A stretch of DNA of 64,000 nt from positions 2,356,001-2,420,000 of the forward strand of contig NZ_CP053748.1 in the NCBI RefSeq assembly GCF_024400215.1, read 5' to 3'. Shown piece by piece: positions 35,912 through 45,107 of the stretch (within the stretch, counting starts at the first letter, position 1; the number at the start of each line of letters is the position of its first letter). Source of the DNA: Massilia sp. erpn (GTDB lineage Bacteria; Pseudomonadota; Gammaproteobacteria; Burkholderiales; Burkholderiaceae_D). The notes beneath the pieces were generated by a model, which ran no database searches, was not told where the DNA came from, and saw nothing but the letters and a program-made list of their open reading frames with translations. Made by a program: the position numbers and the translations under genes.

Positions 35912-36667
35912 ATGAAACGGGTAAAAAATCTGGTGGCGGCGGCAGCACTGCTGTTTTGCGGCGCCGTCTCGGCTGACCCCTATACGGTCACTGCGAGCAA
36001 TTTCAAGATGACCTTCGACGATAGCTATAGCTGGTGGAATACGCGCGATCTGCGCCTGGACTTGCTGTCCGATGCCAACGGCGTCACCAAGTATGCGATG
36101 ACGTCGGCGAACTATATGCATGCCGACTTCATTGACGAAGCAGGCTCGGATGGCGATTCGCATGTGGCGGCCTTCAGCGTGAACGTCCGTAAAGGCTATC
36201 GTGTTACCGGTTATAGTTTGAGTGCGAAGGTTTCGGGATATGCCCGCTTGGGCAATGTCACGCCAGGGATGATTGATATCCCGGGTACGGCGGAGAACAG
36301 CGCTGGACTCTTCCTGGAAAACAGGAACTGCGCATCTTGCCACGCCGAAAGTGTCAGCCGTGATGTGACGAGATTGAACGGCGCCGAAGTATTGACGGCG
36401 GCCATCAACAATAAATTCGATGGCGATTTCTTCCTGTTGGCCGGGGCGGGATTTGGCGCGCGCAGTGAACCTACCCACTGGTCTTACGATATCAACCATG
36501 ATGCCACGGTGGGCGGCATAACCCATTCCAGCGCTGGTATCTGGCTGGATACCCCGGTGCTGACCATCTTCACCTCGCCGGTGCCGGAACCGGGCACTTA
36601 CGCCATGCTGCTGGCTGGCTTGGCCGTGGCCGGCGTGGCAGCACGCCGCCGTAACAAAGCCGCCTGA
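35912..36667 (+). CDS. PEP-CTERM sorting-domain protein with CxxCH motif
   Basis: 251 residues. An N-terminal signal peptide (KNLVAAAALLFCGAVSA-DP) and a C-terminal sorting signal, VPEPGTYAMLLAGLAVAGVAARRR, define a PEP-CTERM protein. It would be exported and handed to an exosortase/EpsH system, usually linked to exopolysaccharide; no exosortase is in this window. The body is beta-rich with no known enzyme motif. A CASCH sequence near residue 137 would be a heme c attachment site if real. A truncated copy lies just upstream. The ATG is preceded only by a weak GGA. Confidence 0.85.
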   Translation: MKRVKNLVAAAALLFCGAVSADPYTVTASNFKMTFDDSYSWWNTRDLRLDLLSDANGVTKYAMTSANYMHADFIDEAGSDGDSHVAAFSVNVRKGYRVTGYSLSAKVSGYARLGNVTPGMIDIPGTAENSAGLFLENRNCASCHAESVSRDVTRLNGAEVLTAAINNKFDGDFFLLAGAGFGARSEPTHWSYDINHDATVGGITHSSAGIWLDTPVLTIFTSPVPEPGTYAMLLAGLAVAGVAARRRNKAA

Positions 36668-36668
36668 T

Positions 36669-37112
36669 TCAGCGGCCCGCATGCCGGCGGCGGCTCATCC
36701 GCCGGCCATCGCGGATATTTAATCCCATCAGGAACAGATTGAGGGCGCCAGCGACGATTTCCACTGCCTGGACGCCATAGAAGCCCGCATCGAACTCTCC
36801 CGCCTGAGCCTTGGCGCTCAAATACAGCGCGGCGGGAACCAGCACCAGCAGACCATTCAGCCCAATGATGGGCATGCGCCGCCGCTTGCCTGCCAGCAGC
36901 GGGAACGTGCTCTTGCCACCCATGATGAAACCCGTTGCCCCAGTCGCCGCCATGCACGGGATGAAGGCGATCAGCGCATACGTGACCGCCAGCTTGACGC
37001 TGGCGACCGCACCCTGGCTCAGGAATAGTTCGGCGATGACGGTGGCGGTCCAGAACGTGGCGATAAACAGGAAGGATGCGACGCCTGCGATTGCGTGAAC
37101 ATTACGCTTCAT
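36669..37112 (-). CDS. Four-helix membrane protein coupled to a MarR regulator
   Basis: 147 residues with four hydrophobic segments (FLFIATFWTATVIAELFL, VTYALIAFIPCMAATGATGFIM, LNGLLVLVPAALYL and a last one near GVQAVEIVAGALNLFLMGL) and a basic C-terminus. No family was firmly recognised. Its ATG overlaps the MarR stop by 11 bases, so it is translated as a unit with the regulator and is its probable target. A transport or membrane-stress role is a guess. Confidence 0.75.
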   Translation of the reverse strand: MKRNVHAIAGVASFLFIATFWTATVIAELFLSQGAVASVKLAVTYALIAFIPCMAATGATGFIMGGKSTFPLLAGKRRRMPIIGLNGLLVLVPAALYLSAKAQAGEFDAGFYGVQAVEIVAGALNLFLMGLNIRDGRRMSRRRHAGR

Positions 37113-37569
37113 CCTGTTCTCCTTGCGATGGCATGGCATGCAGCTCGGTCAATGCGCCCAGTACGCGCAGCGTGGTTTCCAGCTCCGCGGCGGAGAAGTG
37201 CTGGCCGGCGAGCTGCGCGTGCGCTTCCCACGCCGTATCCACCTGTTGGAATAAGGCCGCTCCGGACGGTGTCAGGCGATAGTGCGGGGAGCGGCGATGG
37301 CCAGGATTCGGCAATTTCTCAATCAAGCCATCGTCCAGCAGCAGGTTTAACTGCTTCTGCGCGCCCTGGCGGGAAACGCCCATCTGCTCGGCAATGCGCG
37401 GCGTCGTGATGGTCTGCGGTGAGAGGGCGATGGCGCCCAGAATTTGCCAGCGGGCGCTGGTCAGGCCAAAGGGGGCGGCGAAGGCGTCGCCCCACTCCAG
37501 CATGCGGCCATTGGCCCGGAAAACTGCGACAACGGTTGCTGAAATACGGCTGCTGATTTCTGGTGGCAT
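37102..37569 (-). CDS. MarR-family transcriptional regulator
   Basis: 155 residues with the winged-helix core ISSRISATVVAVFRANGRML, LTSARWQILGAIALS, TTPRIAEQMGVSRQGAQKQLNLLLDDGLIEKLPNPGHRRSPHYRLT. Proteins of this type dimerise and bind palindromes, releasing DNA on binding small aromatic ligands. A perfect 28-bp palindrome lies 31 bases upstream of its ATG, so autoregulation of the marR/membrane-protein operon is likely. Confidence 0.9.
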   Translation of the reverse strand: MPPEISSRISATVVAVFRANGRMLEWGDAFAAPFGLTSARWQILGAIALSPQTITTPRIAEQMGVSRQGAQKQLNLLLDDGLIEKLPNPGHRRSPHYRLTPSGAALFQQVDTAWEAHAQLAGQHFSAAELETTLRVLGALTELHAMPSQGEQDEA

Positions 37570-37600
37570 GGCGAAAGCCCTCTGAGTTCTGTGAATTGGT

Positions 37601-37628
37601 AACCAGTTTCCATTAATGGAAACTGGTT
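37601..37628. promoter_or_regulatory. 28-bp perfect palindrome, probable MarR operator
   Basis: AACCAGTTTCCATT is followed immediately by its exact reverse complement, in an AT-rich gap upstream of marR. Length and perfection are well above the MarR-family norm. Confidence 0.75.
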
Positions 37629-37667
37629 GTCAATAACTTTCGAAATCAGAAGTGTCGCCGGCAAGGC

Positions 37668-38180
37668 TCAGATCAGCGGCTCCACATCGAGGCTGACCGA
37701 GTAGCTCAGCCTCTTTCCTTCCCACAGCCCGCCGCCGCGGATCAGCGCATCGCAGCTGGTGGGCTGGCCCGCCAGCTCCTGCTGCGCCAGCAGGCGGCGG
37801 AAAGCGGCCGCCTGTTTCGGCTCCAGATAGCCGACCATCTGGCCGGACAGGAAGACTGCCACCGCCGTCGCCTCATACGCATTCATATCGTCAGGCACCA
37901 GGATCGCTGGATGGTGCGCGTTCGCGCTGTGCTCGCCATGTTCACCCGCCAACTGGCGGATCGTGGCCTGGTAGCGCGATTCCGCCACCACCTCCAGCTG
38001 GAAGCGGCCTTCGTCCGACCAGTGCCGGGCCGGCGCGGCCTGCGGCAGCGCCGGTGTATATGGCGCGGGGTTTGCCTTGGGCGCGGTTGGCAGGGCCGTG
38101 TCGCGTGGCTTGCTCTTGATGATGTAATAGATCGCCACCGGGCATACGCCCATGAGAATGAGATAGATGATGTCGCCCAT
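37668..38180 (-). CDS. Membrane-anchored protein with HIRAN-like domain
   Basis: 170 residues. One N-terminal membrane segment (IIYLILMGVCPVAIYYII) is followed by a Pro/Ala linker and a cytoplasmic domain of about 110 residues. FQLEVVAESRYQATIRQLAG, AILVPDDMNAYEATAVAVFLSGQMVGYLEPKQAAAFRRLL and a final SYSVSLDVEPL resemble the HIRAN-type nucleic-acid-end-binding fold (V-x-G-E-x-x-x-N-P-x-x-x-N-A-V-x-V pattern). The match is by eye and tentative. It is transcribed alone, divergent from trmB. Confidence 0.6.
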   Translation of the reverse strand: MGDIIYLILMGVCPVAIYYIIKSKPRDTALPTAPKANPAPYTPALPQAAPARHWSDEGRFQLEVVAESRYQATIRQLAGEHGEHSANAHHPAILVPDDMNAYEATAVAVFLSGQMVGYLEPKQAAAFRRLLAQQELAGQPTSCDALIRGGGLWEGKRLSYSVSLDVEPLI

Positions 38181-38298
38181 GCGCCGCCAGCCGTGTATTT
38201 GGAAAGCCGCTATTATCGCAGGCTGCCGCCCGCATGGACTGGCAAAAACGGCATCACGTATAATGGCGGATCGTCCTTAAAGTTTTTGATTGATTCCC

Positions 38299-39015
38299 AT
38301 GTCTTCCGATACCCCATCCAAAAGCGCGCGCACCATGCTGTATGACCCGACCGAGCACCGCATCCGCAGCTTCGTCACCCGTGCCGGCCGCCTGTCCACG
38401 GGGCAGGAGCGGGCGCTCAACGATCTGGGGCCGAAGTTCCTGGTCGAATACGCCAAGGCGCCGCTCGATAGCGAACAGACCTTCGGCCGCAAGGCGCCGG
38501 TGATCCTGGAAATCGGCTTCGGCATGGGCGGCACCACCGCCCATATCGCCAAGCATATGCCGGAGAAGGATTTCATCGGCGTGGAAGTGCACACGCCGGG
38601 CGTGGGCAGCCTGCTCAAGCTGATCGGCGAGGAAGAGTTGAGCAATCTGCGCATCATCCAGCATGATGCGGTGGAAGTGCTGAACAATATGATCCAGCCC
38701 GGCACCCTGGCGGGCATACACGTCTTCTTCCCCGATCCGTGGCACAAGGCGCGCCACAACAAGCGCCGCCTGATCCAGGCACCGTTCGTCAAGCTGCTGA
38801 CCGACCGCCTGGCGCCGGGCGGCTATCTGCACTGCGCCACCGACTGGCAGGAATACGCCGAGCAGATGCTGGAAGTGCTGGGTGCGGAAGAAGGCCTGCA
38901 AAATACCGCCGACGGCTACGCGCCGCAGCCGGCCTACCGCCCGCTGACCAAGTTCGAAAACCGCGGCCTGAAACTGGGCCACGGCGTCTGGGATCTGGTC
39001 TTCGTCAAGAAGTAA
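38299..39015 (+). CDS. trmB: tRNA (guanine-N7-)-methyltransferase TrmB
   Basis: A 238-residue SAM-dependent enzyme that makes m7G46 in the tRNA variable loop. Motif I is [20 protein letters not shown], the acidic loop is [15 protein letters not shown], and the signature [23 protein letters not shown] is intact. A TATAAT at 38259-38264, 35 bases upstream of the ATG, is a likely -10. It overlaps the convergent transporter gene by 11 bases. Confidence 0.95.
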   Translation: MSSDTPSKSARTMLYDPTEHRIRSFVTRAGRLSTGQERALNDLGPKFLVEYAKAPLDSEQTFGRKAPVILEIGFGMGGTTAHIAKHMPEKDFIGVEVHTPGVGSLLKLIGEEELSNLRIIQHDAVEVLNNMIQPGTLAGIHVFFPDPWHKARHNKRRLIQAPFVKLLTDRLAPGGYLHCATDWQEYAEQMLEVLGAEEGLQNTADGYAPQPAYRPLTKFENRGLKLGHGVWDLVFVKK

Positions 39016-39922
39016 GCTTGGCGGCGGCGGGAGCTGCCTGCGCGCGGACGCTGCTCCGCGCCGGCAGGAAGGCCAGCACATTCCCGCCGACGACCAGGGC
39101 CAGTCCGCCCAGCGCGGGCAGCGTCCACTGGTAGCCCTCATAGATGGTGGACATGCTCAGCGCCACCACCGGGAACAGCACGGTGCAATATGCCGCGCGG
39201 TCCGGCCCCATGCGTCCCAATAGCAGCAGATAGGCGGTGAAGCCGATCACCGATCCCGGCACCGCCAGATACAGCAGCGCGCCCGTATAGCGCAGCCCCG
39301 GCTCGTATGTGAAGGGCATACCCAGCGCCAGCGCGCCGCAGCTCAGCACCGAAGCGCCGATCAGCATGGCCCAGGTATTCGTCGTCCATGGCGACAGGCC
39401 GAGCGCCTGCATGCGGCTGGACAGCAGATTCCCCGTCGAGAAACACAGCGTGCCGCCCAGGGCCAGCGCCAGGCCGGCCAGCATGCTGCTGTCGCCCCAA
39501 TGGCCGCGCATCTGTGGCAGGAAGAGCAGGGCGATGCCGCCCAATCCCAGCAGCGCGCCGGCTACCACCTGGCCGCGTATCGGCCGCTGCATGAACAGGC
39601 GGCCATTCAGCGCATTCCAGATCGGGGCGATGGAGAAGACCACGGCCACCAAGCCGCTTGGCACCTTGGCGCTGGCGTAGTAGAAGCACAGGAAATTCAG
39701 GCAGAACAGCGCCAGGCCTTGCGCCACCAGATAGCGCCAGGCTTGGCGCGGCGGCCACACCTGCTTGCGCAGGGCGAACAGCAGAAGCAGCAGCACCGCG
39801 CCCGCGATCCAGAAGCGGTAGGCGATCGAGACCGGGGCGGGGACCGCGCCCAGCTGGAATTTGATGGCGATCCAGGTCGTACCCCAGATCAGAACAGTCA
39901 GCAAATAGAGAAAAGCGTTCAT
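39005..39922 (-). CDS. EamA-family (DMT) exporter
   Basis: A 305-residue inner-membrane protein with ten hydrophobic segments in two EamA repeats: [22 protein letters not shown] begins the first and [21 protein letters not shown] the second. Such proteins export amino acids or other metabolites by proton antiport. The substrate is unknown. It is divergent from an AraC-family gene that may regulate it. Confidence 0.85.
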   Translation of the reverse strand: MNAFLYLLTVLIWGTTWIAIKFQLGAVPAPVSIAYRFWIAGAVLLLLLFALRKQVWPPRQAWRYLVAQGLALFCLNFLCFYYASAKVPSGLVAVVFSIAPIWNALNGRLFMQRPIRGQVVAGALLGLGGIALLFLPQMRGHWGDSSMLAGLALALGGTLCFSTGNLLSSRMQALGLSPWTTNTWAMLIGASVLSCGALALGMPFTYEPGLRYTGALLYLAVPGSVIGFTAYLLLLGRMGPDRAAYCTVLFPVVALSMSTIYEGYQWTLPALGGLALVVGGNVLAFLPARSSVRAQAAPAAAKLTS

Positions 39923-40145
39923 GGCGATGAGAGCGGCATAAGGCGGAATGTCGGAACGCCCAGCATGCGCGGGCGGCAGCGCTTGCGCTTGTTCCAGCTT
40001 GCGCTTTGTTACCCGCATCGGCTGCGCGAGGGAGCAATTGTCTGATCTTGCGCATTTGCGGTGCTCCGGCTTCGCCGCGCAGCAGCGCGTGCTAGACTTT
40101 AAGCAACGCACGCCACCTTGCCTTGCTGTGGCGCGTGCCGCCGAT

Positions 40146-41117
40146 ATGACCCAGCCACCCGCCATGCCGACCAAGCCGAAATCCGATACCCCCGCCGTGA
40201 ACGATCAGCTGGCGCTGGCCGTCCATGGCCAGCGCGCGCCGGCCGATGCCATGTCGCACGCGGTCTTCCGCACCATGAGCGGTACCGAAGCGAAGCTGGA
40301 ACGCTTTGCCTGGCTGGGCGATGGCATGGCCATCGCCGTCTGGCAGCGCAGCACGCAGGAAGGCAAAACCAACTACATCCAGCCCGGCCACCACACTCTC
40401 TCCTGCTATCTGGGCGGCGGCTACCGCGTCGAGCGCCACGACGCGCCGGGCCAGCATGGTGGTCCCGGGCGCCTGTGCTCCCTGCCGGACTGGCATGAAT
40501 CCTATTGGACGGTGCGCGATACGCTGCGCCTGATGCACATCTACTTCATGCCGGAGCATTATGCCCACCGCGCCGTGACGGAGCTGGACCGCGAGCCGCG
40601 CGAGCTGACGCTGGCCGACCGCACCTATTTTGAGAATGCGCGTCTGGCCGCGCTCTGCGAGTCGCTGCTGGATGCGCCCTGGCAGGACAACGATCAGCTG
40701 CTGCGCGCCAACGAGATCACGCACGAAGCCCTGAGCGAGCTGCTGCAATCGCAAGCCATGCAGCGTCCCGGCCTGCGTCTGCGCGGCGGCCTGGCGCCGC
40801 TGGTGCGGCGCCGCCTGGCGGAATATATCGAAGCGAATCTGGAGGGGAATATCACGCTGGGCATGCTGGCGCTGGTGGCCTGCATGTCGGAATTCCATCT
40901 GGCGCGCATGTTCCGCATCTCCTTCGGCATGCCGCCATCGGCCTGGATTGCGCGCCGCCGCCTGGACAAGGCGCGCGGCCTGCTGCGCGCATCGCCACTG
41001 CCTTTGCAGCAGATTGCCGATGTCTGCGGCTACGCGGACCTGAGCCATTTCAGCCACCGCTTCCGCGCCGCGCTGGGCGTGCCGCCCGGCCGCTACCGCC
41101 AGATCATGTGCGCCTGA
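40146..41117 (+). CDS. AraC-family transcriptional regulator
   Basis: 323 residues. The N-terminal sensing domain contains IQPGHHTLSCYLGGGYRVER and the C-terminal 100 residues form the AraC domain: GNITLGMLALVACMSEFHLARMFRISFGMPPSAWIARRRLDKARGLL, then LPLQQIADVCGYADLSHFSHRFRAALGVPPGRYRQ. Both helix-turn-helix units are intact and uninterrupted. Starts at 40146 or 40164 are possible. The adjacent divergent DMT exporter is the best guess for a target. Confidence 0.87.
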   Translation: MTQPPAMPTKPKSDTPAVNDQLALAVHGQRAPADAMSHAVFRTMSGTEAKLERFAWLGDGMAIAVWQRSTQEGKTNYIQPGHHTLSCYLGGGYRVERHDAPGQHGGPGRLCSLPDWHESYWTVRDTLRLMHIYFMPEHYAHRAVTELDREPRELTLADRTYFENARLAALCESLLDAPWQDNDQLLRANEITHEALSELLQSQAMQRPGLRLRGGLAPLVRRRLAEYIEANLEGNITLGMLALVACMSEFHLARMFRISFGMPPSAWIARRRLDKARGLLRASPLPLQQIADVCGYADLSHFSHRFRAALGVPPGRYRQIMCA

Positions 41118-41123
41118 GCGGTC

Positions 41124-42947
41124 TTACAGCATTGCGCTGATCAACTCCACGATCTCGTCGCCGTAAGAGGCCAGCTTCTTCTCGCCCACGCCGGAAATGC
41201 CGCGCATCTGGTCGAGCGAGGTAGGCTGGGCCTTGGCGATTTCGCGCAGGGTGGCGTCGACAAAAATCACATAGGCCGGCACGCTGTGGGCGCGCGCCGT
41301 CTCCACCCGCCACCAGCGCAGCTTGTCGAAGATGGCCTGTTCCTGCGGCGTCAGATCGGTTTCCACATAACCCTTCGGCGCCGCGGCCACGCGCTTCTGC
41401 TTGACCGGCTTCTGGTACTGGCGCAGCTGCACCTTCTGGCCGCCCTTCAGCACCGGGCGCGCCGCGTCGGTCAGCTTCAATGAACTGAATTGCTCATGGT
41501 CGACCGTCACCAGTCCGAGTGCGATCACCTGGCGCAGAATGGCACGCCATTCCTGTTCGCTGCGGTCGGCGCCGATGCCGAACACCGACAGCGAATCGTG
41601 GTGCCAGGTCTTGATGCGTTCCGACTCCATCCCGCGCAGCACATCGATCACGTGGCCGGCCGCGAAACGCTGGTCGACGCGGTAGATGGCCGACAGCAGC
41701 TTCTGCACCGGCACCGTGCCGTCGAAGGAGACTGGCGGAATCAGGCAGGTATCGCAGTTGCCGCAAGGCGAGGCCTGCTCGCCGAAATAATCGAGCAGCC
41801 GCACGCGGCGGCAGCTCAGCGTTTCGCACAGGCCCAGCATGGCATCGAGCTTGGTGCCCAGCACGCGCTTGAAATTCTCGTCGGCCTCCGACTCGTCAAT
41901 CATGCGCCGCTGCAGCACCACGTCCTGCAAGCCATACGCCATCCAGGCGCTGGCGGGCATGCCGTCGCGGCCGGCGCGGCCGGTTTCCTGGTAATAGCCT
42001 TCGATGCTCTTCGGCAGATCGAGGTGGGCCACGAAGCGCACGTCAGGCTTGTCGATGCCCATGCCGAAAGCGATGGTCGCCACCATCACGATATTCTCTT
42101 CGCGCAGGAAACGCGCCTGGTTCGAGGCGCGCTTCGCATGCTCCATGCCGGCATGATAGGCCATGGCGCGGATGCCGTTCTCGTTGAGGAATTCGGCCGT
42201 TTCCTCCACCTTCTTGCGCGACAGGCAGTAGACGATGCCGGAGTCGCCGCCATGCTCGGCGGTGATGAAGTCCAGCAGCTGCTTGCGGCCGTTGGCCTTT
42301 TCCACGATCTGGTAGCGGATATTCGGCCGGTCGAAGGAGGACACGAACTGCATCGCGTCTTCCAGCTGCAGGCGGTGCGCGATCTCGGCGCGCGTTTGCT
42401 GGTCGGCGGTTGCGGTCAGCGCGATGCGCGGCACGTTCGGGAATTGCTCGTGCAGCACCGACAGCTTGATGTACTCGGGGCGGAAGTCGTGGCCCCATTG
42501 CGAAACGCAGTGCGCCTCGTCGATGGCGAACAGCGCGATCGGCGAATCCTGCAGCAGGTCGAAGCAGCGCTGCGTCATCAGGCGCTCCGGCGCGATGTAG
42601 ACCAGATCGATCTGGCCGGTGCGCACCAGGCGCTCGATGCGCGCCGCTTCCTCGTAAGTCTGGGTCGAATTCAGGAAGGCCGCGCGCACGCCCACCTCGG
42701 CCAGCGCATCGACCTGGTCCTGCATCAGCGCAATCAACGGCGAGATCACCACGCCCACGCCATCGCGCAGCATGGCCGGAATCTGATAACACAGCGACTT
42801 GCCGCCGCCGGTTGGCATCAGCACCAGCGCATCGCCGCCATTGCCCACATGCTCGACAATCTCCGCCTGCTGGCCGCGGAAGGCTGGGTAGCCGAATACG
42901 GTCTGCAGCAGATGAAGGGCGCGCGCGCCGGTGTCCTGACTATCCAT
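41124..42947 (-). CDS. recQ: ATP-dependent DNA helicase RecQ
   Basis: A 607-residue 3'-5' helicase acting in recombination and fork repair. Walker A is [15 protein letters not shown], Walker [23 protein letters not shown], and motifs V/VI are [24 protein letters not shown] and [15 protein letters not shown]. The RQC zinc cysteines are in [17 protein letters not shown] and CGNCDTC, and a C-terminal HRDC domain starts near residue 530. It is 3 bases downstream of uppP, probably on one transcript. Confidence 0.96.
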   Translation of the reverse strand: MDSQDTGARALHLLQTVFGYPAFRGQQAEIVEHVGNGGDALVLMPTGGGKSLCYQIPAMLRDGVGVVISPLIALMQDQVDALAEVGVRAAFLNSTQTYEEAARIERLVRTGQIDLVYIAPERLMTQRCFDLLQDSPIALFAIDEAHCVSQWGHDFRPEYIKLSVLHEQFPNVPRIALTATADQQTRAEIAHRLQLEDAMQFVSSFDRPNIRYQIVEKANGRKQLLDFITAEHGGDSGIVYCLSRKKVEETAEFLNENGIRAMAYHAGMEHAKRASNQARFLREENIVMVATIAFGMGIDKPDVRFVAHLDLPKSIEGYYQETGRAGRDGMPASAWMAYGLQDVVLQRRMIDESEADENFKRVLGTKLDAMLGLCETLSCRRVRLLDYFGEQASPCGNCDTCLIPPVSFDGTVPVQKLLSAIYRVDQRFAAGHVIDVLRGMESERIKTWHHDSLSVFGIGADRSEQEWRAILRQVIALGLVTVDHEQFSSLKLTDAARPVLKGGQKVQLRQYQKPVKQKRVAAAPKGYVETDLTPQEQAIFDKLRWWRVETARAHSVPAYVIFVDATLREIAKAQPTSLDQMRGISGVGEKKLASYGDEIVELISAML

Positions 42948-42950
42948 TGC

Positions 42951-43796
42951 TTAATCTACCCAAGCCACCATGCCGGTATACGAAGTCACGATGACCACCA
43001 CGCCGAAGACGATGCGATACCAGGCAAACACTGTGAAGTCGTGCGAGCTGATATAGCGTAGCAGCCAGCGCACGCAGAGGAAGGCCGAAATGAAGGCCGC
43101 CACCGTGCCGATGCTGAAGAAGCCGGTCAGGTCGGCCGTCAGCAGCGCGCGCTCCTTGAACAGCGAATAGAAGGTCGCGGCCAGCAGGGTAGGGATGGCC
43201 AGGAAGAAGGAGAACTCCGTGCCCGCCTTGCGCGACAGGCCAAACAGCATGCCGCCGATGATGGTGGCGCCGGAACGGCTGGTGCCGGGAATCAGGGCGA
43301 AGGCCTGGGCAAAGCCCACTTTCAGCGCGTCGGTGACGCTCATATCTTCCACCGAGTGGATGCGCACCGCCGTTGGATTGGTCTTGGCGCGGCGTTCGGC
43401 CCACAGGATCACGAAGCCGCCGATGATGAAGGCCAGCGCCACCGGCACCGGCTTGAACAGCACCACCTTGATATGCTTGCCCACGGCCAGGCCGAGAACG
43501 GCCAGCGGCAGGAAGGCCACGATCAGATTCAGCACGAACTTGCGCGCCTTATGGTCGCTGGTCAGGCCGGACAGCACGGAGACGATGCGCGCGCGGTATT
43601 CCCAGCACACGGCCAGAATGGCGCCGGCCTGGATCACGATCTCGAATACGTCGATCACTTCCTTCGATACATTGCGTTGCAGGTCGAGCAGGCTGCCGGC
43701 CAGGATCAGGTGGCCGGTCGAAGAAATTGGCAGGAATTCGGTAAAGCCTTCTACCAGGCCCATCACCAGAGCCTTCAGCGCAAAAATAATATCCAT
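42951..43796 (-). CDS. uppP: Undecaprenyl-diphosphatase UppP (BacA)
   Basis: A 281-residue inner-membrane phosphatase that recycles the lipid carrier for cell-wall synthesis and gives bacitracin tolerance. The two signature regions are [20 protein letters not shown] (with the catalytic Glu-rich motif) and [31 protein letters not shown] (with the conserved Arg). Eight or so hydrophobic segments fit the fold. It is the first gene of an operon with recQ. Confidence 0.95.
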   Translation of the reverse strand: MDIIFALKALVMGLVEGFTEFLPISSTGHLILAGSLLDLQRNVSKEVIDVFEIVIQAGAILAVCWEYRARIVSVLSGLTSDHKARKFVLNLIVAFLPLAVLGLAVGKHIKVVLFKPVPVALAFIIGGFVILWAERRAKTNPTAVRIHSVEDMSVTDALKVGFAQAFALIPGTSRSGATIIGGMLFGLSRKAGTEFSFFLAIPTLLAATFYSLFKERALLTADLTGFFSIGTVAAFISAFLCVRWLLRYISSHDFTVFAWYRIVFGVVVIVTSYTGMVAWVD

Positions 43797-43942
43797 TGTG
43801 TATTTGATTAGCAGTTCGGTGGGGAGCGCGCGCGGACAGTCGGTGCGCGGGCACGAAGCTTACCACGAGCGGCCTGTGCGCCGGCACTCAGCTCAAGCGT
43901 AGACCCCGTTTCACAGCCCGGTTTTGCGCTGGCACAGCCAAA

Positions 43943-43977
43943 TGTAAGCAGATTAGTTGAGTTGTAAGCGCTTGTAA
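43943..43977 (+). promoter_or_regulatory. Phased TGTAA direct repeats upstream of acid-shock-like genes
   Basis: TGTAA occurs at 43943, 43963 and 43973 (the first two as TGTAAGC), at 20- and 10-base intervals on the same strand. Same-face direct repeats are the usual site for OmpR-family response regulators. They lie 91-125 bases before the first acid-shock-like gene. Confidence 0.45.
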
Positions 43978-44067
43978 AAGCCGTCAACTGGTCGAAACCG
44001 GCTCGCGTTTCTTGCTCAGTGACACGGGAATTAGTGCACTAGATAAACAAACTTAAAAGGAACTCAA

Positions 44068-44313
44068 ATGAAAAACGTCATCGCTACCTTGATCGCTGGT
44101 TTGTTCGCTACCGCCGCATTTGCACAAGCCCCTGCCCCTGCGTCTGCCTCCGCATCCGCCGCTGCCTCCGCGCCTGTCGCCGCAGCCAAGGCCGATGGTA
44201 AGGAAGTCAAAGCCGACAGCAAAGAACACAAAGCCACCAAGCACCACAAGAAAGCGAAAGCCGAAGAGAAAGTCAAAGCTGAAGAAAAAGCCAGCGCACC
44301 GGCCACCAAGTAA
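44068..44313 (+). CDS. Small secreted Ala/Lys-rich (acid-shock Asr-like) protein
   Basis: 81 residues. The signal peptide MKNVIATLIAGLFATAAFA-QA is followed by an Ala/Pro/Ser stretch and then a Lys/Glu/His tail (KEHKATKHHKKAKAEEKVKAEEK). Composition and layout resemble the periplasmic acid-shock protein Asr of enterobacteria, but sequences this simple can resemble each other by chance. AAAAGGAA is 6 bases before the ATG. It is the first of a tandem pair, 58 bases from the second. Confidence 0.75.
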   Translation: MKNVIATLIAGLFATAAFAQAPAPASASASAAASAPVAAAKADGKEVKADSKEHKATKHHKKAKAEEKVKAEEKASAPATK

Positions 44314-44371
44314 TTCGCAGCACCCAACCGACAACTGAATACCTGAACCGCATACATTAAAGGACCACACC

Positions 44372-44740
44372 ATGAAAAAGACCATCGCTACCCTGATCGC
44401 CGGCCTGTTCGCCTCCGCAGCTTTCGCCGCCGCCCCAGCGCCGACCACCGCGCCGACCACCGCGCCAGCCACGCCAGCTGCTGCTCCGGCTGCCGCTAAA
44501 GTGGAAAGCAAAGTCGAAGCCAAAGACAGCAAGGTAGCCGCCGGCACCGAAGTCAAAGCCGAAGCCAAAACCGAAGGCCACGGCAAAAAAGCCAAAGCGC
44601 ACAAAGCCGAAAAAGCTGAAGGCAAAGAAGTGAAAGCCGACAGCAAGGAAGCCAAACCGGAAGCCAAGGCCGAAGTCAAAGCCGACGCCAAAGTCGCCAA
44701 GACCGAATCCAAGGAAGCCAAAGTTGCACCTGCCAAATAA
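44372..44740 (+). CDS. Small secreted Ala/Lys-rich protein, tandem paralogue
   Basis: 122 residues. The signal peptide MKKTIATLIAGLFASAAFA-AA is nearly identical to that of the preceding gene, as are the TIATLIAGLFA codons, so the two arose by duplication. The mature part has repeated K-V-E/A-A-K units (KVESKVEAKDSKVAAGTEVK, KEAKPEAKAEVKADAKVAK). It has an AAAGGA ribosome-binding site. A strong terminator follows. Proposed to act in the periplasm, perhaps in acid or envelope stress. Confidence 0.75.
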   Translation: MKKTIATLIAGLFASAAFAAAPAPTTAPTTAPATPAAAPAAAKVESKVEAKDSKVAAGTEVKAEAKTEGHGKKAKAHKAEKAEGKEVKADSKEAKPEAKAEVKADAKVAKTESKEAKVAPAK

Positions 44741-44757
44741 GCGCTAACGCTCCCCAC

Positions 44758-44789
44758 AAAACCCGTGTTCTCAGGCACGGGTTTTTTTT
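44758..44789 (+). terminator. Rho-independent terminator of the acid-shock-like pair
   Basis: AACCCGTG and CACGGGTT arms with an 8-base loop, followed by a run of eight T. It ends the two-gene transcript 20 bases after the stop codon. Confidence 0.9.
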
Positions 44790-44801
44790 CGTCCCCAGCA
44801 T

Positions 44802-44928
44802 TTGATCCAGGACAAACAATGTCCGACCCTGGTGTCAGGCACCGCGGTCGGACATTGCTTGATCTGGCGCAAAGAATGTCCCACCCTGGTGTCAGGCACC
44901 AGGGTGGACATTGTTTGATTTGGCGCAA
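44802..44928. repeat. Array: FNR-like box / 39-bp palindrome alternation, second copy
   Basis: The same five-element layout as at 15.1 kb. Boxes TTGAT-N4-GACAA or TTGAT-N4-CGCAA lie at 44802-44815, 44859-44872 and 44915-44928. Palindromes lie at 44818-44856 (39 bp, one mismatched step) and 44875-44912 (38 bp), with AATGTCC / GGACATT ends and TGGTG-TCAGG-CACC centre. All junctions are 2 bases; the period is 57 then 56. It lies between a terminator and the tolC-like gene. Confidence 0.85.
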
Positions 44929-45107
44929 AGATGAATTGATGTCCTGGGCAAATTTTTTTGAAATATTTCTCACAAAAAACCACTAAATCCACTCGGAAAT
45001 CTGACTATTGCTGACGAGCTAAGTTAGAATGCATGCACTATTTTTCTCTTGGCAACCATATTTGCTAAGAAAAAAGCCCTTTCGTTTCCATTTCGAAAAG
45101 ACTCAGC
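44929..45107 (+). promoter_or_regulatory. AT-rich leader of the secretion operon
   Basis: Together with the array before it this makes the longest gene-free stretch of the window. It is AT-rich, with an A/T-tract segment at about 44950-44985 and a TAGAAT hexamer at 45025-45030 that is a possible -10 without a clear -35. No gene of useful size and no recognised riboswitch was seen. Confidence 0.35.

Noticed and set aside
35198..37660. Genomic island inserted at tRNA-Gly
   Set aside because: The region after the tRNA is lower in GC, but no integrase and no repeated tRNA 3' end were found.
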